A DNA stretch of 38,559 bases from an uncultured Eubacterium sp. (GTDB lineage: Bacteria; Bacillota; Clostridia; Oscillospirales; Acutalibacteraceae): NCBI GenBank assembly GCA_905233805.1, contig CAJOER010000019.1, forward strand, positions 1 to 38,559. The letters are read 5' to 3'. Below the pieces are notes generated by a model. The model saw nothing but the letters and a program-made list of their open reading frames with translations, searched no databases and was not told the origin of the DNA. Both the position numbers and the translations under genes were made by a program. Below are positions 31,401 to 38,559 of this stretch, one piece after another. Numbering within the stretch: the first letter of the stretch is position 1; each line of letters starts with the position of its first letter.

Positions 31401-31488
31401 ATACGACAGCTGGGGCGCCCACACCAACGAAAAATATAAAAACAAGACGGACAAAACCTACCGCCTTAAATTCCAGATAAGATTTTAG
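28444..31488 (+). CDS. lacZ: Beta-galactosidase, glycoside hydrolase family 2 (LacZ-like)
   Basis: A 1014-residue enzyme that splits lactose and other beta-galactosides. Order: sugar-binding domain (about 45-215, HNPVGCYLKRFHV, YVNGEKIGYSESSFNRAEFDI), immunoglobulin-like domain (about 218-330), TIM barrel (about 332-625) and Bgal_small domain (about 735-1014). GTNRHEFDCRTGH and ARTSHYPNAPRWYELCDEYGLYVIDENNMETHG (in pieces) lie in the barrel. The acid/base Glu is in CWSMGNESHGG (about 458-468) and the nucleophile Glu in PFILCEYTHAMGNS (about 523-536), as in E. coli LacZ. No signal peptide, so cytosolic. GGAG lies 9 bases before the ATG. No lactose transporter or regulator adjoins. Confidence 0.96.
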   Translation: MERNFIDGYTEWQSNPEIVSVGQLPQHATLMPYASYEEALKAERYGSSYCKLLNGKWRFKLYKNYAYRPSDFAQPLYDAHNWDSVIVPCSWQMQGYDQNMYCNVRYPWEGHEDICPPNAPTKHNPVGCYLKRFHVNKSVLEKRVVLCFEGVESAFYLYVNGEKIGYSESSFNRAEFDITRYLVEGSNVIGVEVYRWCTGSWLECQDMWRLSGIFRDVYIYTTEKEYIRDFEIHAEPDELLHDGYLDVEVKTNGAYEGLSIEMNVIDEDGAVVALDSQYASEEHITKLKAIVTSVKPWSAEKPNLYTVVLTLKNNGNPIEYISQRVGFRKVEIREGVIRINGKRVVFKGTNRHEFDCRTGHYVSEETMRKDIEIMKANNINAVRTSHYPNAPRWYELCDEYGLYVIDENNMETHGTYWSNIVGCPALPGSRPEWEKACMERIKALYHRDKNHSCVVCWSMGNESHGGENVKKMYNWLKANDKSRFVHFELSGDPNERELSDVMSQMYAKPDYLEEYAVTGRDPRPFILCEYTHAMGNSCGSTDEYTKLWDKYPCLQGGFVWDWVDQSILTTDENGTEYLAYGGDFGETPHDGHFCGNGLLFGDRTVTPKLAEINKLYQNVDFKAIDAERGIIEIKNKYLFTNLNEFELCWEQAGDKGVFRNGSEYISAEPGEKIVVDLELGKVSGDETYLNLALRERGEEGRTVAYEQFIVNEFENTYDELQEDETLLVSDTYGELHIIGENLDIRFERRERGQLMSIKLDGEELLKEPVRLNFWRALTDNDRGNRAGSRLGCWRDAGDTPGIYNNTMWNIENYHILDEGKKVVVTSTARVQTQPESKAIVIYTITSKGIEFDLEFDPANSLPEIPEVSVLFELPKDFEKLVYLGRGPEENYIDRANAATVGLYTTTVSDMWTPYLKPQECGNRTGVRYATLIGDKKAFTLVAEPVMELNACHWLPKEVENTWHNKELPEIEKTVIRCIARQQGVGGYDSWGAHTNEKYKNKTDKTYRLKFQIRF

Positions 31489-31509
31489 ATTTTCTTAATA
31501 AAATAATGC

Positions 31510-31538
31510 TTGACTTTTATAGACAATAGTATTATATT
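31510..31538 (+). promoter_or_regulatory. Promoter of the radical SAM gene
   Basis: TTGACT (31510-31515), a 17-base spacer and TATATT (31533-31538), about 42 bases before the ATG. Confidence 0.72.
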
Positions 31539-31579
31539 TAGCAACAAGCAATTAACATTGATAAAGAGAGGTAAAGAAT

Positions 31580-33004
31580 ATGTCTCTTAAAGAAACTGCG
31601 CTGAATATTGCGATAAAATCCGCCGTAAAGTATGCGAGAAAGGATTTTAACAAGAACGCGCCGAAAATTCTCAACCTTGTTGAAAAGGCTGACAGAAAAA
31701 AGGTTAACAGAACCGCTTACGCAGGTCTTCACGCCGTTATGGACGACCCGGACAACAACTGGATGCAGTTCGTCCGCCGTCTTATCTGCGACACAAACGA
31801 GGACGTGCTTAACAAGTTTATACCCGTAGCAATTAACGTTGCAATTAACAGTTATGACGTACGTATGGCGGCTATTGAAAAGTACGGATGTAACGTGCCG
31901 TGGGCTATTCTTATGGACCCGACGGCGGCATGCAACCTTAAATGTAAGGGTTGCTGGGCTGCGGAATACGGCCACAATTCGTCGCTTTCGTACGACGACC
32001 TTGCGAGAATTATTTCTCAGGCGAAGGAACTCGGAACCTATATGTTCCTTTACACGGGCGGCGAGCCGACCATGAGAAGAGAGGACCTTATGCGCCTTTG
32101 CAGAGAGAATTCCGACTGCGCATTCCTGAGCTTCACAAACGGTACGCTTATTGACGATTCGTTCGCGGACGAAATTGCCGAAGTCGGCAACTTCTATCCC
32201 GCTTTCTCAATCGAGGGCTACGAGGAAGAAAACGACTTCCGCCGCGGCGAGGGTACGTTCGAAAAATGTACGGCGGCCATGAAGCGCCTTAAAGACAGAG
32301 GCGTCCCCTTCGGCGCATCGCTCTGCTACACGAGCAAGAACACCGAGCTTCTCGCCTCCGACGAATATATGGACTGGCTTATTGACCAGGGCGTTATGTT
32401 CGCGTGGTTCTTTACATATATGCCGACCGGCAACGGTGCGCTGACCGAGCTTATGGTATCGCCCGAGCAGAGAGCGCTTATGTATAAGAAAATGCATGAG
32501 TGGAGAGAGACGAAGGCAATCTTTGCGCTTGACTTCTGGAACGACGGCGAGTACGTTCAGGGTTGTATCGCGGGCGGAAGACATTACTTCCATATCAACT
32601 CAAACGGCGACTGCGAGCCGTGCGCTTTCGTTCACTATTCAAACGTTAACATTAAAGAGTGCTCGGTTCTTGACGCGCTTAAGAGCCCGCTGTTTATGGC
32701 GTACAAGAAGAACCAGCCGTTCTCGAACAATATGCTGCGCCCCTGCCCCGTGCTTGATAACCCCGGCGCTATCTCAAAGATGGTAGCCGATACGGGCGCA
32801 TATTCAACCGAGATGGAGCACCCCGAAAGCGCAAACGCCCTCTTTGACAAGACGGTCGAAGCGGCGAAGGCGTGGAAGGTTAAGGCAGACGAGCTTTTCG
32901 ACAGGGACGAATATCTTGCAAAACACGTTAAAGACGAGAATATGTATAACTACGAAAAGCCCGACGAAGAGCGCGAATTCAAAGAATTCGAAAAAACCGA
33001 ATAA
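31580..33004 (+). CDS. Radical SAM protein with SPASM-like carboxyl region
   Basis: A 474-residue iron-sulfur enzyme. After about 110 residues of helical lead the radical SAM motif appears as TAACNLKCKGCWAAEYG (CxxxCxxC, Cys about 118, 122 and 125), then FLYTGGEPTMRREDL (GGE, about 154-168). The carboxyl part has QGCIAGGRHYFHINSNGDCEPCAFVHYSN and RPCPVLDNPG, whose Cys residues could hold an auxiliary cluster as in SPASM proteins, often used in peptide or enzyme modification. No peptide substrate gene or partner is visible nearby. GAGAGG precedes the ATG by 6 bases. It has its own promoter and terminator. Its target is unknown. Confidence 0.88.
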   Translation: MSLKETALNIAIKSAVKYARKDFNKNAPKILNLVEKADRKKVNRTAYAGLHAVMDDPDNNWMQFVRRLICDTNEDVLNKFIPVAINVAINSYDVRMAAIEKYGCNVPWAILMDPTAACNLKCKGCWAAEYGHNSSLSYDDLARIISQAKELGTYMFLYTGGEPTMRREDLMRLCRENSDCAFLSFTNGTLIDDSFADEIAEVGNFYPAFSIEGYEEENDFRRGEGTFEKCTAAMKRLKDRGVPFGASLCYTSKNTELLASDEYMDWLIDQGVMFAWFFTYMPTGNGALTELMVSPEQRALMYKKMHEWRETKAIFALDFWNDGEYVQGCIAGGRHYFHINSNGDCEPCAFVHYSNVNIKECSVLDALKSPLFMAYKKNQPFSNNMLRPCPVLDNPGAISKMVADTGAYSTEMEHPESANALFDKTVEAAKAWKVKADELFDRDEYLAKHVKDENMYNYEKPDEEREFKEFEKTE

Positions 33005-33025
33005 CGAAACAGTAAAAGGACGGGA

Positions 33026-33051
33026 AGCGGGGCAAAGCCCCGCTCCTTTTT
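33026..33051 (+). terminator. Terminator of the radical SAM gene
   Basis: AGCGGGGC (33026-33033), loop AAA and GCCCCGCT (33037-33044), followed by CC and a T run (33047-33051). Confidence 0.9.
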
Positions 33052-33055
33052 ATAT

Positions 33056-33084
33056 TTGCATTATTAATTGCAATATGATAAAAT
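33056..33084 (+). promoter_or_regulatory. Promoter of the pth-mfd operon
   Basis: TTGCAT (33056-33061), a 17-base spacer and TAAAAT (33079-33084) with TG at the extended -10; about 38 bases before the ATG. Confidence 0.7.
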
Positions 33085-33122
33085 ATACAATGATTTGAGG
33101 AATAATATAAAGAGGTTTTGTA

Positions 33123-33719
33123 ATGGGATTTTTCGGTTTCGGTAAAAGAGGAAAAATCGAATATATCGTAGCGGGGCTCGGCAATCCCGGCTCGCGCTAT
33201 GAGAACACGAGGCACAACGCGGGCTTTAAGGCCGTTGACCTTCTTGCAAAAAAAGAGGGCTTTGAATTTAAAAAGCTGAAGTTCAAGGCGCTTATTGCGG
33301 ACGAGGTTATCGCGGGGGTGCGCTGTCTTGTTATGAAGCCGCAGACTATGATGAACCTTTCCGGCGACGCGATTTTTGAGGCGGCGGAATACTATAATAT
33401 CCCCGACGAAAACGTGCTTGTTATCTTCGACGACGTAAGCCTTGACATAGGAAAAACGCGCATAAGACGTAAGGGAAGCGCGGGCGGACACAACGGAATA
33501 AAGAGCATTATTTCCGTTATCGGCGAGGAGTTCCCGAGAGTCAAAATAGGAGTCGGCAAGAAGCCGAACGCCGAGTGGGACATGAAGGACTGGGTTCTTT
33601 CCGACTTCCCGAAGGACAGCGAAAAAGAACTTGAAGCGGCGCTTGAAAACTCGGTTGAAGCGATTAAGCTTCTTGTAAACGGAAAAATTGACGAAGCGAT
33701 GAATTTATATAATTCATAG
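33123..33719 (+). CDS. pth: Peptidyl-tRNA hydrolase
   Basis: A 198-residue Pth that frees tRNA from stalled peptidyl-tRNA. VAGLGNPGSRYENTRHNAGFKAVD (in pieces, about residues 16-39) has the catalytic His and substrate-binding Asn residues. QTMMNLSGDA, FDDVSLDIGKTRIRRKGSAGGHNG (about 102-125) and GEEFPRVKIGVG also match. The first 14 residues, MGFFGFGKRGKIEY, extend the usual start. The ATG has AGAGG about 8 bases upstream. mfd follows after 17 bases, an arrangement common in Firmicutes. Confidence 0.97.
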   Translation: MGFFGFGKRGKIEYIVAGLGNPGSRYENTRHNAGFKAVDLLAKKEGFEFKKLKFKALIADEVIAGVRCLVMKPQTMMNLSGDAIFEAAEYYNIPDENVLVIFDDVSLDIGKTRIRRKGSAGGHNGIKSIISVIGEEFPRVKIGVGKKPNAEWDMKDWVLSDFPKDSEKELEAALENSVEAIKLLVNGKIDEAMNLYNS

Positions 33720-33736
33720 TATAAAGGAAAGTGAAT

Positions 33737-36700
33737 ATGAGCTGTTTTTCAAGAGCGTTTGAAAAGAGCGAGGAATTTATCAGCCTCAGCAGAGCAACCC
33801 CCCGGGGTGCGCCTGTTGGGGCAACGGGCGTGCCTGCGCCTGCAAAAGCCGTCCTTGCTCACGCGCTGAGCGAAAAACTGAATAAAAAAGCATTTATCAT
33901 AACTCCCGACGACGCGAGCGCGGTAAGGCTGTACGAAAACCTCTCTGCATTTCAGAGCGGGGTTTTGCTATACCCGAAAAGAGAATTCACCTTCCTCGAG
34001 GTGGAGGGTATAAGCCGCGAATACGAGCAGCTAAGGCTCGGCGTTCTTGCTAATATTATAGCCGATAATTACACGGCGGTTGTTGCATCGATAGGCGCGG
34101 CAATTCAGTTTACAATGCCGCCCGAGGCGCTGATTGAAAGGACGTTTACTATAAAAACGGGCGTTCTTGTGAACGCAGGATATGTGCGCTCAGATTTAGT
34201 AGACGGCGCAGGTCAGTTCTCAGTCAGAGGCGATATAATTGATTTCTATCCTCCCGATACGGACGAGCCCGTAAGAATTGAGCTCTGGGGCGACACGGTT
34301 GACTCGATTGCGCGCTTTGATATCGCCACCCAGCGCAGGACCGGCGCGGTTAAAGAGGTAAAGATTATCCCGTCAACCGAGGTGCTTTTTTCCTCGAAGG
34401 AGGAGCAGGCAAAGCGGATTGACGCGCTCGCCGCAACGCTTAAAGGCAAGGCGGTCAAGGCGAGGGAAAAGCTCTATAAGGATAGCGACAGACTCAAGGA
34501 GGGCACGGCGCTCAGGTGCAGCGACAAGTATCTTCCGCTGGCATATGAATCGGGCGGGCTTTTCGACTATCTTGACGGGCTTCTCATAGTCTGCGAGACG
34601 GGAAGCGTCAAGGAAAAATGCGAAAACGCGAACAAGCTTATGAACGAGGAGCTTAAATGGATGCTCGACGAGGGCGCGCTTTGCAAAGGTCTTGATAAAT
34701 TTATGCTGAATTTCGACGAGGTCTGCGAGGTTTATTCGGGGCACGGCGCGGTATATCTTGACTCCTTCCCGAGGGGCAGCTTTGACACGCCCGTAAAGCA
34801 CCTGTCCACGTTTAAAATGTACGAAACTTCGCCGTTTTCGGGCACGCTTTCGCAGCTCAAAGACGAACTGTTTCCGCTGATAAAAACGAACTACGCGGTA
34901 ATCGTAACCGCGGGAACGTCGAGGGCGGGCAGGGCGCTTGCAAACGATTTGAAGGACAGCTCAATAAACGCGGCGTTTTTTGAAAAGCTCCCGTCGGAAC
35001 TTGCGCAGGGCTACGTCAGCGTAATTTCAGGCTCGCTCAGCGCGGGCTTTAAGGACGCGGGAACGAAGATTGCGGTAATTACGCAGGGACACGGCGCGCA
35101 GAGCAAAAAGAAGCAAAAGCGCTTTTCCTCAAAAGACGCGCTCCACTCGCTTGACGAGCTTACCGTCGGCGACTACATCGTTCACGCGACTCACGGTATC
35201 GGCGTTTTCAAGGGTATACATCCGCTTGAAATTCAGGACGTGAGAAAGGACTATATAAAAATCGAATACGCCAAGGGCGACCTGCTTTACGTGCCCGTAA
35301 CCCAGCTTGATTTGGTGTCAAAATACATCGGCCCCGACGAGGAAAACTCGAGAGTGAAAATCAACCGCCTCGGTTCGGGCGACTGGGCGAGGACGAAGAG
35401 CAAGGTCAAGGCGAGCGTTCAGGATATGGCAAAGGAGCTTATAGCCCTTTACGCAAAAAGACTCAGCACCAAGGGATATCAGTTTTCCGAGGATACGGAC
35501 TTACAGCGCGATTTTGAACTCAGGTTTGAATACGAGGAAACCGAGGACCAGATACGCTGCGCCGAGGAAATCAAGGGCGATATGGAAAAGCCCTCGCCCA
35601 TGGACAGACTTCTCTGCGGCGACGTCGGCTTCGGCAAGACCGAGGTTGCGCTCAGGGCGGCGTTCAAGTGTATAGGCGACAGCAAGCAGTGCGCCATACT
35701 TGTTCCGACCACGGTTCTCGCAATGCAGCATTTCCGCACGGCGAAAATGCGCCTTGAAGCGTACCCCGTAAGAATTGAAATGCTTTCGCGTTTCGTTTCC
35801 CCGGCAAAGCAGAAGGAAATCCTGCGCGACCTTGCGCAGGGACGGGTTGACCTTCTCATCGGCACGCACAGGATAATAAGCAAGGATATCCGCTTTGCCG
35901 ACCTCGGGCTTCTTATAGTTGACGAGGAGCAGCGCTTCGGCGTTGCACAAAAAGAGAAAATCAAGGAGAAGTTCCCAAGGGTCGACGTGCTCACCCTTTC
36001 GGCAACGCCTATTCCGAGAACGCTCAATATGGCAATGAGCGGAATCAGGGACATGTCCCTTCTTGAAGAGGCGCCGAGCGACCGCTACCCCGTTCAGACC
36101 TACGTTATCGAATACGATTTCGGCATACTCGTAGAGGCGATGGAGAGGGAGCTTTCCCGCGGGGGTCAGTGCTATTATCTTCACAACAACATTGACTCGA
36201 TTGACCTTACGGCAATGCAGATTAAAAAGGCAATCCCCGACGCGAGGATAGGCATAGCCCACGGGCGCATGAGCGAGGAACAGCTCAGCGACGTGTGGGA
36301 CGGACTTCTTAAAGGCGAGATTGATATTCTCGTTTGTACGACTATAATAGAAACGGGAGTAGACGTTCCGAACGTGAACACTCTCATTATTGAAAATTCG
36401 GACAGAATGGGGCTTGCCCAGCTTCACCAGATAAGAGGGCGCGTAGGGCGTTCTTCAAGGCGAGGACACGCGTATTTTACGTTTAAGCGCGGGACGGCGC
36501 TTTCCGAGGTTGCGGCGAAGAGGCTTGAGGCGATAAGGGAATATACCGAGTTCGGCTCGGGATTTAAAATCGCTATGCGCGACTTGCAGATAAGGGGCGC
36601 GGGTTCGCTCCTCGGCAACAGACAGCACGGGCATATGGAATCCGTCGGCTACGATATGTATCTTAAACTGCTTGAAGAGGCGGTGCAGGAGGAGAAGGGC

Positions 36701-37171
36701 GAAAGAATTCCCGAAAAGAAGGACGCGGAGTGCCTTATCGACCTTCCCGTCGACGCGGCTATCCCCGAAAGTTATATCTCTTCAACCCAGGCGCGGCTTG
36801 CTATGTATAAGGCGATTGCGAACATTAAAAGCGAGGCGGACGCCGAGGACGTATACGACGAACTCACGGACCGTTTCGGCGCGCCGCCGAGGCAGGTTTA
36901 CGGGCTTGTTGATATTGCACTGCTCAGGAACACGGCGCTTTCCCTCGGATTTAACGAGATTAAGCAGAGCGCGGGAGCGGTAAACTTCTATATTAACGAC
37001 GTTAAGGTGGAATACCTTGTTGCGCTCAACGAAAAAATGAGGAGCAGGGCGACTTTCAAGTCGGTAAAAAGGCCGTATATTTCAATTAAAACTCTCGGCG
37101 AAAATCCGATAGATATAGTAAAAACCACGCTGGAGATACTTCAGTCGGCAGTAAAAGAGGAAGAAAAATGA
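33737..37171 (+). CDS. mfd: Transcription-repair coupling factor Mfd
   Basis: A 1144-residue ATPase that removes RNA polymerase stalled at DNA damage and recruits UvrA. The UvrB-like amino region (about residues 20-430: SVRGDIIDFYPPD near 155) leads to the RNA polymerase-interacting CarD-like domain (LTVGDYIVHATHGIGVFKGI, about 474-493). The helicase core has LLCGDVGFGKTEVALRA (Walker A, about 627-643), LIVDEEQRFGVAQKEK and TLSATPIPRTLNMAMSGIR, and the second lobe ENSDRMGLAQLHQIRGRVGRS. TRG and carboxyl domains follow. ATG 33737 has AAGGAA 7 bases upstream. It overlaps the next gene by 4 bases (ATGA). Confidence 0.97.
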   Translation: MSCFSRAFEKSEEFISLSRATPRGAPVGATGVPAPAKAVLAHALSEKLNKKAFIITPDDASAVRLYENLSAFQSGVLLYPKREFTFLEVEGISREYEQLRLGVLANIIADNYTAVVASIGAAIQFTMPPEALIERTFTIKTGVLVNAGYVRSDLVDGAGQFSVRGDIIDFYPPDTDEPVRIELWGDTVDSIARFDIATQRRTGAVKEVKIIPSTEVLFSSKEEQAKRIDALAATLKGKAVKAREKLYKDSDRLKEGTALRCSDKYLPLAYESGGLFDYLDGLLIVCETGSVKEKCENANKLMNEELKWMLDEGALCKGLDKFMLNFDEVCEVYSGHGAVYLDSFPRGSFDTPVKHLSTFKMYETSPFSGTLSQLKDELFPLIKTNYAVIVTAGTSRAGRALANDLKDSSINAAFFEKLPSELAQGYVSVISGSLSAGFKDAGTKIAVITQGHGAQSKKKQKRFSSKDALHSLDELTVGDYIVHATHGIGVFKGIHPLEIQDVRKDYIKIEYAKGDLLYVPVTQLDLVSKYIGPDEENSRVKINRLGSGDWARTKSKVKASVQDMAKELIALYAKRLSTKGYQFSEDTDLQRDFELRFEYEETEDQIRCAEEIKGDMEKPSPMDRLLCGDVGFGKTEVALRAAFKCIGDSKQCAILVPTTVLAMQHFRTAKMRLEAYPVRIEMLSRFVSPAKQKEILRDLAQGRVDLLIGTHRIISKDIRFADLGLLIVDEEQRFGVAQKEKIKEKFPRVDVLTLSATPIPRTLNMAMSGIRDMSLLEEAPSDRYPVQTYVIEYDFGILVEAMERELSRGGQCYYLHNNIDSIDLTAMQIKKAIPDARIGIAHGRMSEEQLSDVWDGLLKGEIDILVCTTIIETGVDVPNVNTLIIENSDRMGLAQLHQIRGRVGRSSRRGHAYFTFKRGTALSEVAAKRLEAIREYTEFGSGFKIAMRDLQIRGAGSLLGNRQHGHMESVGYDMYLKLLEEAVQEEKGERIPEKKDAECLIDLPVDAAIPESYISSTQARLAMYKAIANIKSEADAEDVYDELTDRFGAPPRQVYGLVDIALLRNTALSLGFNEIKQSAGAVNFYINDVKVEYLVALNEKMRSRATFKSVKRPYISIKTLGENPIDIVKTTLEILQSAVKEEEK

Positions 37172-37983
37172 CAAACGCAGCAACATCCAAAATAGAACAG
37201 CTCATTAACAGCCGCGGCGGCGATATTGCCTACGAGGGCGAGGGCTTCGTCGGGACCGTAAGGTGGAATTTTGACGAGGAGTTTGAAAACGATATCCGTA
37301 CTTTGTGGGAACTTTCAAACAAGGCTCACGAGGACTGGAACAGCCAGACAGCCGTATTTGCAAGGGCGGCGTCTGCCTGCGACAGGGGCGCACTGAGCGT
37401 CAGGGCGGAAATTGAAAGAATAAAAAACGGATATATTTTCAAAAGGAGAAGGATAATTAAACCGCTTATAAAAAGCGGCCTTCTCACAAGGTGTGAGGAA
37501 AGGGGCGGCACGCTTTATATCACGTTTAAAAACGAACAGATTAAGCGCTGCCTTACAAAATCGGGCCAGGTGCTGGAAATGGCGGTATATCTTTTTGCCC
37601 ACAGTGCGGAAGATAACGGCGAAAAGGTTTACGACGACGTTATGACCGGCGTTGTAATCGACTGGGACGGCGAAATCCTTAATTCGGCAACCGACGTCAG
37701 AAACGAGATTGACGCGATAATGATACATAAGGACGTGCCCGTTTTCGTTTCCTGCAAAAGCGGCGCGGTTGATTCAAATGAGCTGTATAAGCTAAGCGTT
37801 GTTGCAGAAAGGTTCGGCGGGGAAAAAGCAAAAGCGGTTCTTATATCCTACGCCTTCGGCAATACGACCCACGCGCAGTCGCTGAGAAACCGCGCGGAGG
37901 AAATGAATATAAAAATCGTTGAATACGATTTCCGCACGACGGAAAAAGAAATGACGGAGAAAATAAAAACTCTTTGGGTATAA
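37168..37983 (+). CDS. DUF1887/Card1-like nuclease without CARF domain
   Basis: A 271-residue protein. The carboxyl half (about 120-271) matches the restriction-endonuclease-like fold of DUF1887 (Card1/Can2-type) proteins: SGQVLEMAVYLFAHSAED (Glu near 136), TDVRNEIDAIMIHKDVPVFVSCKSGAVDS (in pieces; the E.D...CK active site, Asp about 183 and Lys about 195), and GEKAKAVLISYAF. Just before it (about 85-120) is a winged-helix segment (FKRRRIIKPLIKSGLLTRC, YITFKNEQIKRCL), as in the full-length family. The amino 80 residues are shorter than the CARF ring-nucleotide sensor of Card1 and do not look like one. It starts on the mfd stop (ATGA overlap). Family recognition is from memory; a DNA-repair role is inferred from position. 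Confidence 0.68.
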   Translation: MTNAATSKIEQLINSRGGDIAYEGEGFVGTVRWNFDEEFENDIRTLWELSNKAHEDWNSQTAVFARAASACDRGALSVRAEIERIKNGYIFKRRRIIKPLIKSGLLTRCEERGGTLYITFKNEQIKRCLTKSGQVLEMAVYLFAHSAEDNGEKVYDDVMTGVVIDWDGEILNSATDVRNEIDAIMIHKDVPVFVSCKSGAVDSNELYKLSVVAERFGGEKAKAVLISYAFGNTTHAQSLRNRAEEMNIKIVEYDFRTTEKEMTEKIKTLWV

Positions 37984-37992
37984 AATGAAACG

Positions 37993-38016
37993 CCTCGGTA
38001 CATAATAATCCCGAGG
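37993..38016 (+). promoter_or_regulatory. Hairpin that covers the ribosome binding site of the M23 gene
   Basis: CCTCGG (37993-37998) can pair with CCGAGG (38011-38016) around a 12-base loop. The right arm contains most of the GAGGTG binding site (38013-38018) of the gene starting at 38026. This may restrain translation; it is not a terminator as no T run follows. Confidence 0.45.
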
Positions 38017-38025
38017 TGTTATTTT

Positions 38026-38559
38026 ATGTCAAATACAGATTACCGAAATAAAGGAAATAAAAACGTAAAGGGGCTTTTTTCCGCGCTTTGTCTTTGTATA
38101 ATCGCAATCGGGCTGATAGTTTATTACTCCGCGGCACCGAAAACGGCGCAGAAAAACAACCCCGTAAATGAGAATCAGACGCTTGAAATAACTACCGAGG
38201 TTCAGAGGGCGGTAACGCTTGAGGACACTACGAAGCCGAAGGAAAAGACAACGGCACGCACGGTTAAGAAAGCGAAAAAAGAAAAAACGACCGAAAAGAC
38301 GACTATGCCACGGGGCAAGAACAACACGCCGTATAAGAGCTTTTATAAATATCCGCTGAGCGAGGCGGTTTTGAAGGGATGCAGCGAGGAGCTTGTTTTC
38401 GATTCAACTATGGGCGACTACCGCGCGCACGCGGCGGTTGACTTTAAAGGGGACGGCGGCGACGAGGTTGTTGCAGTCAACGATGGAATTGTGCTTGACG
38501 TTTACACGGATAATATGTACGGCCAGGTAGTCGTAATCGACCACGGCGGAAAGCTCGTT
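38026..38559 (+). CDS. spoIIQ: SpoIIQ-like M23 peptidase, partial at right edge
   Basis: The first 178 residues are visible; the frame runs off the window. A short cytosolic lead (MSNTDYRNKGNKNVKG), one membrane segment (about residues 17-35), then a Thr/Lys-rich linker (about 50-110) and the start of a LytM/M23 domain: STMGDYRAHAAVDFKGDGG (HxxxD zinc motif) and VVAVNDGIVLDVYTDN, GQVVVIDHGG. This layout fits SpoIIQ, the forespore membrane protein that pairs with SpoIIIAH. The HxxxD motif is intact here, as in Clostridia but not in B. subtilis. GAGGTG lies 7 bases before the ATG. Another single-pass M23 protein is possible because the carboxyl half is unseen. Confidence 0.75.
   Translation, partial: MSNTDYRNKGNKNVKGLFSALCLCIIAIGLIVYYSAAPKTAQKNNPVNENQTLEITTEVQRAVTLEDTTKPKEKTTARTVKKAKKEKTTEKTTMPRGKNNTPYKSFYKYPLSEAVLKGCSEELVFDSTMGDYRAHAAVDFKGDGGDEVVAVNDGIVLDVYTDNMYGQVVVIDHGGKLV

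Noticed and set aside
37956..37985. Possible sigma-F promoter before the SpoIIQ-like gene
   Set aside because: A GGGTATAAAA element resembles its -10, but no GYATA -35 is found at the right distance.
1..38559. CRISPR arrays, insertion sequences, prophage
   Set aside because: No regularly spaced repeats, transposase or phage structural genes were found; the DUF1887 gene is therefore not part of a local CRISPR locus.

Overview
The window looks like part of a chromosome from a spore-forming, low-to-moderate GC Clostridia member, probably an Oscillospirales/Ruminococcaceae-like gut bacterium. The evidence is: Firmicutes-type promoters (TTGACA / TATAAT, often with an extended -10 TGn); strong GGAGG or GGTGA ribosome binding sites with some GTG and TTG starts; a SleB cortex-lytic enzyme; a SpoIIQ-like M23 protein at the right edge; a BspA-like leucine-rich-repeat surface protein; a YabE-like DUF348/G5/3D protein; and a NupNOPQ-type nucleoside transporter. 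It is mostly housekeeping and accessory chromosome. I see no phage, insertion sequence, conjugation gene or CRISPR array.

Left part (1-7.4 kb): a minus-strand operon holds a CDF-like transporter without its cytosolic domain, a membrane-anchored metallophosphoesterase, a DUF5058-like membrane protein and a small membrane partner cut by the window edge. Facing away from it are a DUF421/YetF-like protein and an ArsR regulator-rsmE operon with a clear promoter and a palindromic operator. Minus-strand single genes follow: a surface-anchored secreted protein, an Mbeg1-like (DUF2974) hydrolase and an OGG1-type DNA glycosylase.

Middle (7.4-20.7 kb): a 0.4 kb gap carries a mirror-symmetric cluster of seven DnaA-box-like 9-mers. 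Then come a small membrane protein with sleB, the LRR protein, the YabE-like protein (minus strand), a tRNA-Arg(CCT) with a poorly paired T-stem, and a secreted alpha/beta hydrolase. A purine-salvage operon follows: xpt, a BMP-family binding lipoprotein, a double ABC ATPase, two permeases, hpt and a 53-residue protein. The xpt gene has lost, in frame, about 16 codons that encode the PRPP-binding signature.

Right part (20.7-38.6 kb): minus-strand hypB with no hydrogenase genes beside it, a fused MacB/FtsX-type ABC transporter, secA and a lipoprotein gene. Plus-strand genes are a bacterial sugar-phosphate transferase, lacZ (GH2), a radical SAM protein, then pth-mfd and a CARF-less DUF1887/Card1-like nuclease that overlaps the mfd stop codon. 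A SpoIIQ-like M23 peptidase gene runs off the end.

The most interesting points are the nuclease coupled to mfd, the xpt deletion next to an otherwise intact purine uptake operon, and the DnaA-box-like array without dnaA.
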